DNA of 16,634 nucleotides from an uncultured Sphingomonadaceae bacterium (GTDB taxonomy: Bacteria; Pseudomonadota; Alphaproteobacteria; Sphingomonadales; Sphingomonadaceae). Under the pieces are notes generated by a model that saw only the letters and a list, made by a program, of their open reading frames with translations, searched no databases and had not been told where the DNA came from. Shown piece by piece: positions 15,909-16,634 of the stretch; the first letter of the stretch is position 1; each line of letters starts with the position of its first letter. The DNA lies in contig CAMLKX010000014.1 of assembly GCA_946480515.1 (NCBI GenBank), forward strand, positions 1 to 16,634. Reading direction: 5' to 3'. A program made the translations under genes and the position numbers.

Positions 15909-16634
15909 CTAGACGAGGCCGGCGTGCGACAGAGCCTCGTCGACTGCCCTACGGCTGGCCTGGCCCGCTTCGACCAGGGGTAGCCGAAGCTCGGCCGGGA
16001 AGCCCGGCCGGACTCGCGACAGGGCATATTTCACCGGTCCCGGAGACGCATCCGTGAACAGGGCGACATGCAGCGGGTAAAGCTGGTCCTGAAGCGACCG
16101 CGCTTTATCCCACTCCCCGTCACGCATCGCCTCTTGGAAATCAGCGCACAAGCGAGGCGCGACGTTGGCGGTGACGGAGATGCAGCCGACTCCGCCCATG
16201 GCGTTGAACCCCAGCGCAGTCTCGTCGTTGCCGGACAACTGGCAAAAGCTCTCGCCACAGGCCAGCCGCTGGGCGCTAACCCGCCCCAGATCTCCTGTCG
16301 CGTCCTTGATCCCGACGATCCCCGACAGCTTCGCCACTTCCGCCAGCGTTTCGACGGTGATGTTGGTCACGGTCCGCCCGGGCACATTGTAGACAACAAT
16401 CGGAAGGTCACAGGATTCCACCAGCGCCTTGAAATGCGCAATCAGCCCGGCTTGGCTAGGGCGATTATAGTAAGGCAGAACGATCAACGCGGCGTCGGCC
16501 CCAGCCTCCTTCGCGGCCTTCATGTTCGCGATCGCCGCCCGCGTGTTGTTCGAGCCGCACCCGGCGATCACTGGAACCCGCCCCGCTGCCTCCTCCACGC
16601 AGAGCGCGAGCAGCCGATAATGCTCTTCGAATTC
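15909..16634 (-). CDS. dapA: 4-hydroxy-tetrahydrodipicolinate synthase DapA (5' end cut off by window edge)
   Basis: The C-terminal 241 residues of DapA, which condenses pyruvate with aspartate semialdehyde in the first committed step of the diaminopimelate/lysine pathway (cell-wall and lysine supply). About 50 N-terminal residues are missing beyond base 16634; the frame is open to the edge. Visible are RVPVIAGCGSNNT, the tyrosine-bearing LPYYNRPSQAGL, VVYNVPGRT, which holds the catalytic Tyr, and GIKDATGDL, which holds the Schiff-base Lys, followed by LSGNDETALGFNAMGGVGCISVTANV. These are all the expected active-site elements, so it should be active. It is the first gene visible in the run towards smpB (9-base gap). 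Other members of the NAL/DHDPS superfamily share the fold, but the motif set and smpB neighbour favour DapA. Confidence 0.94.
   Translation of the reverse strand, partial: EFEEHYRLLALCVEEAAGRVPVIAGCGSNNTRAAIANMKAAKEAGADAALIVLPYYNRPSQAGLIAHFKALVESCDLPIVVYNVPGRTVTNITVETLAEVAKLSGIVGIKDATGDLGRVSAQRLACGESFCQLSGNDETALGFNAMGGVGCISVTANVAPRLCADFQEAMRDGEWDKARSLQDQLYPLHVALFTDASPGPVKYALSRVRPGFPAELRLPLVEAGQASRRAVDEALSHAGLV

Noticed and set aside
16629..16634. EcoRI site (GAATTC) at the very end of the window, suggesting a clone boundary
   Set aside because: GAATTC also occurs inside the window (for example at 421-426 and near 3533 and 12174), and the other end of the window is not an EcoRI site, so this is probably coincidence.

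Overview
The window (16,634 bases, roughly 63% GC by eye) looks like ordinary core chromosome of an alphaproteobacterium, most probably a sphingomonad. The pointers are the CckA and ChpT phosphorelay proteins, which are confined to Alphaproteobacteria; the alphaproteobacterial direct-repeat LexA box (GAAC-N7-GAAC) in front of recA; an rluD-rpoH pair; a dapA-smpB pair; and the high GC. Genus is inference. Coding density is very high: no gap between genes exceeds about 155 bases. I see no tRNA, rRNA, CRISPR array, insertion sequence, prophage, toxin-antitoxin or defence gene.

Layout. (1) 1-2087, minus strand: chpT, then cheA (3' end cut by the window edge). (2) 2172-4086, plus strand: rluD, then rpoH (heat-shock sigma factor). 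(3) 4102-5172, minus: a YihY/BrkB-family membrane protein. (4) 5327-7321, plus: a divergent EF-G-like translation factor whose GTPase centre is altered. (5) 7327-9461, minus: a DAACS-type symporter overlapping a HAD class IIA phosphatase-like gene by 4 bases. (6) 9580-10857, plus: a Bcr/CflA-type MFS drug transporter. (7) 10902-11978, minus: recA with its own LexA-controlled promoter. (8) 12093-16634, minus: a tight operon dapA (5' end cut) - smpB - DUF2062 membrane protein - cckA - single-domain response regulator.

How it fits together. The clearest theme is the CckA -> ChpT -> CtrA/CpdR phosphorelay. The hybrid kinase CckA (12492-14897) and the phosphotransferase ChpT (1446-2087) lie about 10 kb apart. 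chpT is followed by cheA, and the short gap between them holds a near-consensus CtrA-type box (TTAA-N7-TTAG, 1435-1449). This suggests, as inference, that the relay output may control the chemotaxis kinase next door. The other genes are housekeeping: rRNA pseudouridylation, heat shock, lysine/DAP synthesis, trans-translation, recombination/SOS and transport.

The most unusual gene is the EF-G paralog at 5327-7321. Domains III-V look canonical, but the catalytic switch-II histidine is Ser, switch I is not recognisable, G4 is NRID, and the G domain is about 11 residues short between G3 and G4. No wholly new system is evident; the findings are local oddities in otherwise recognisable genes.
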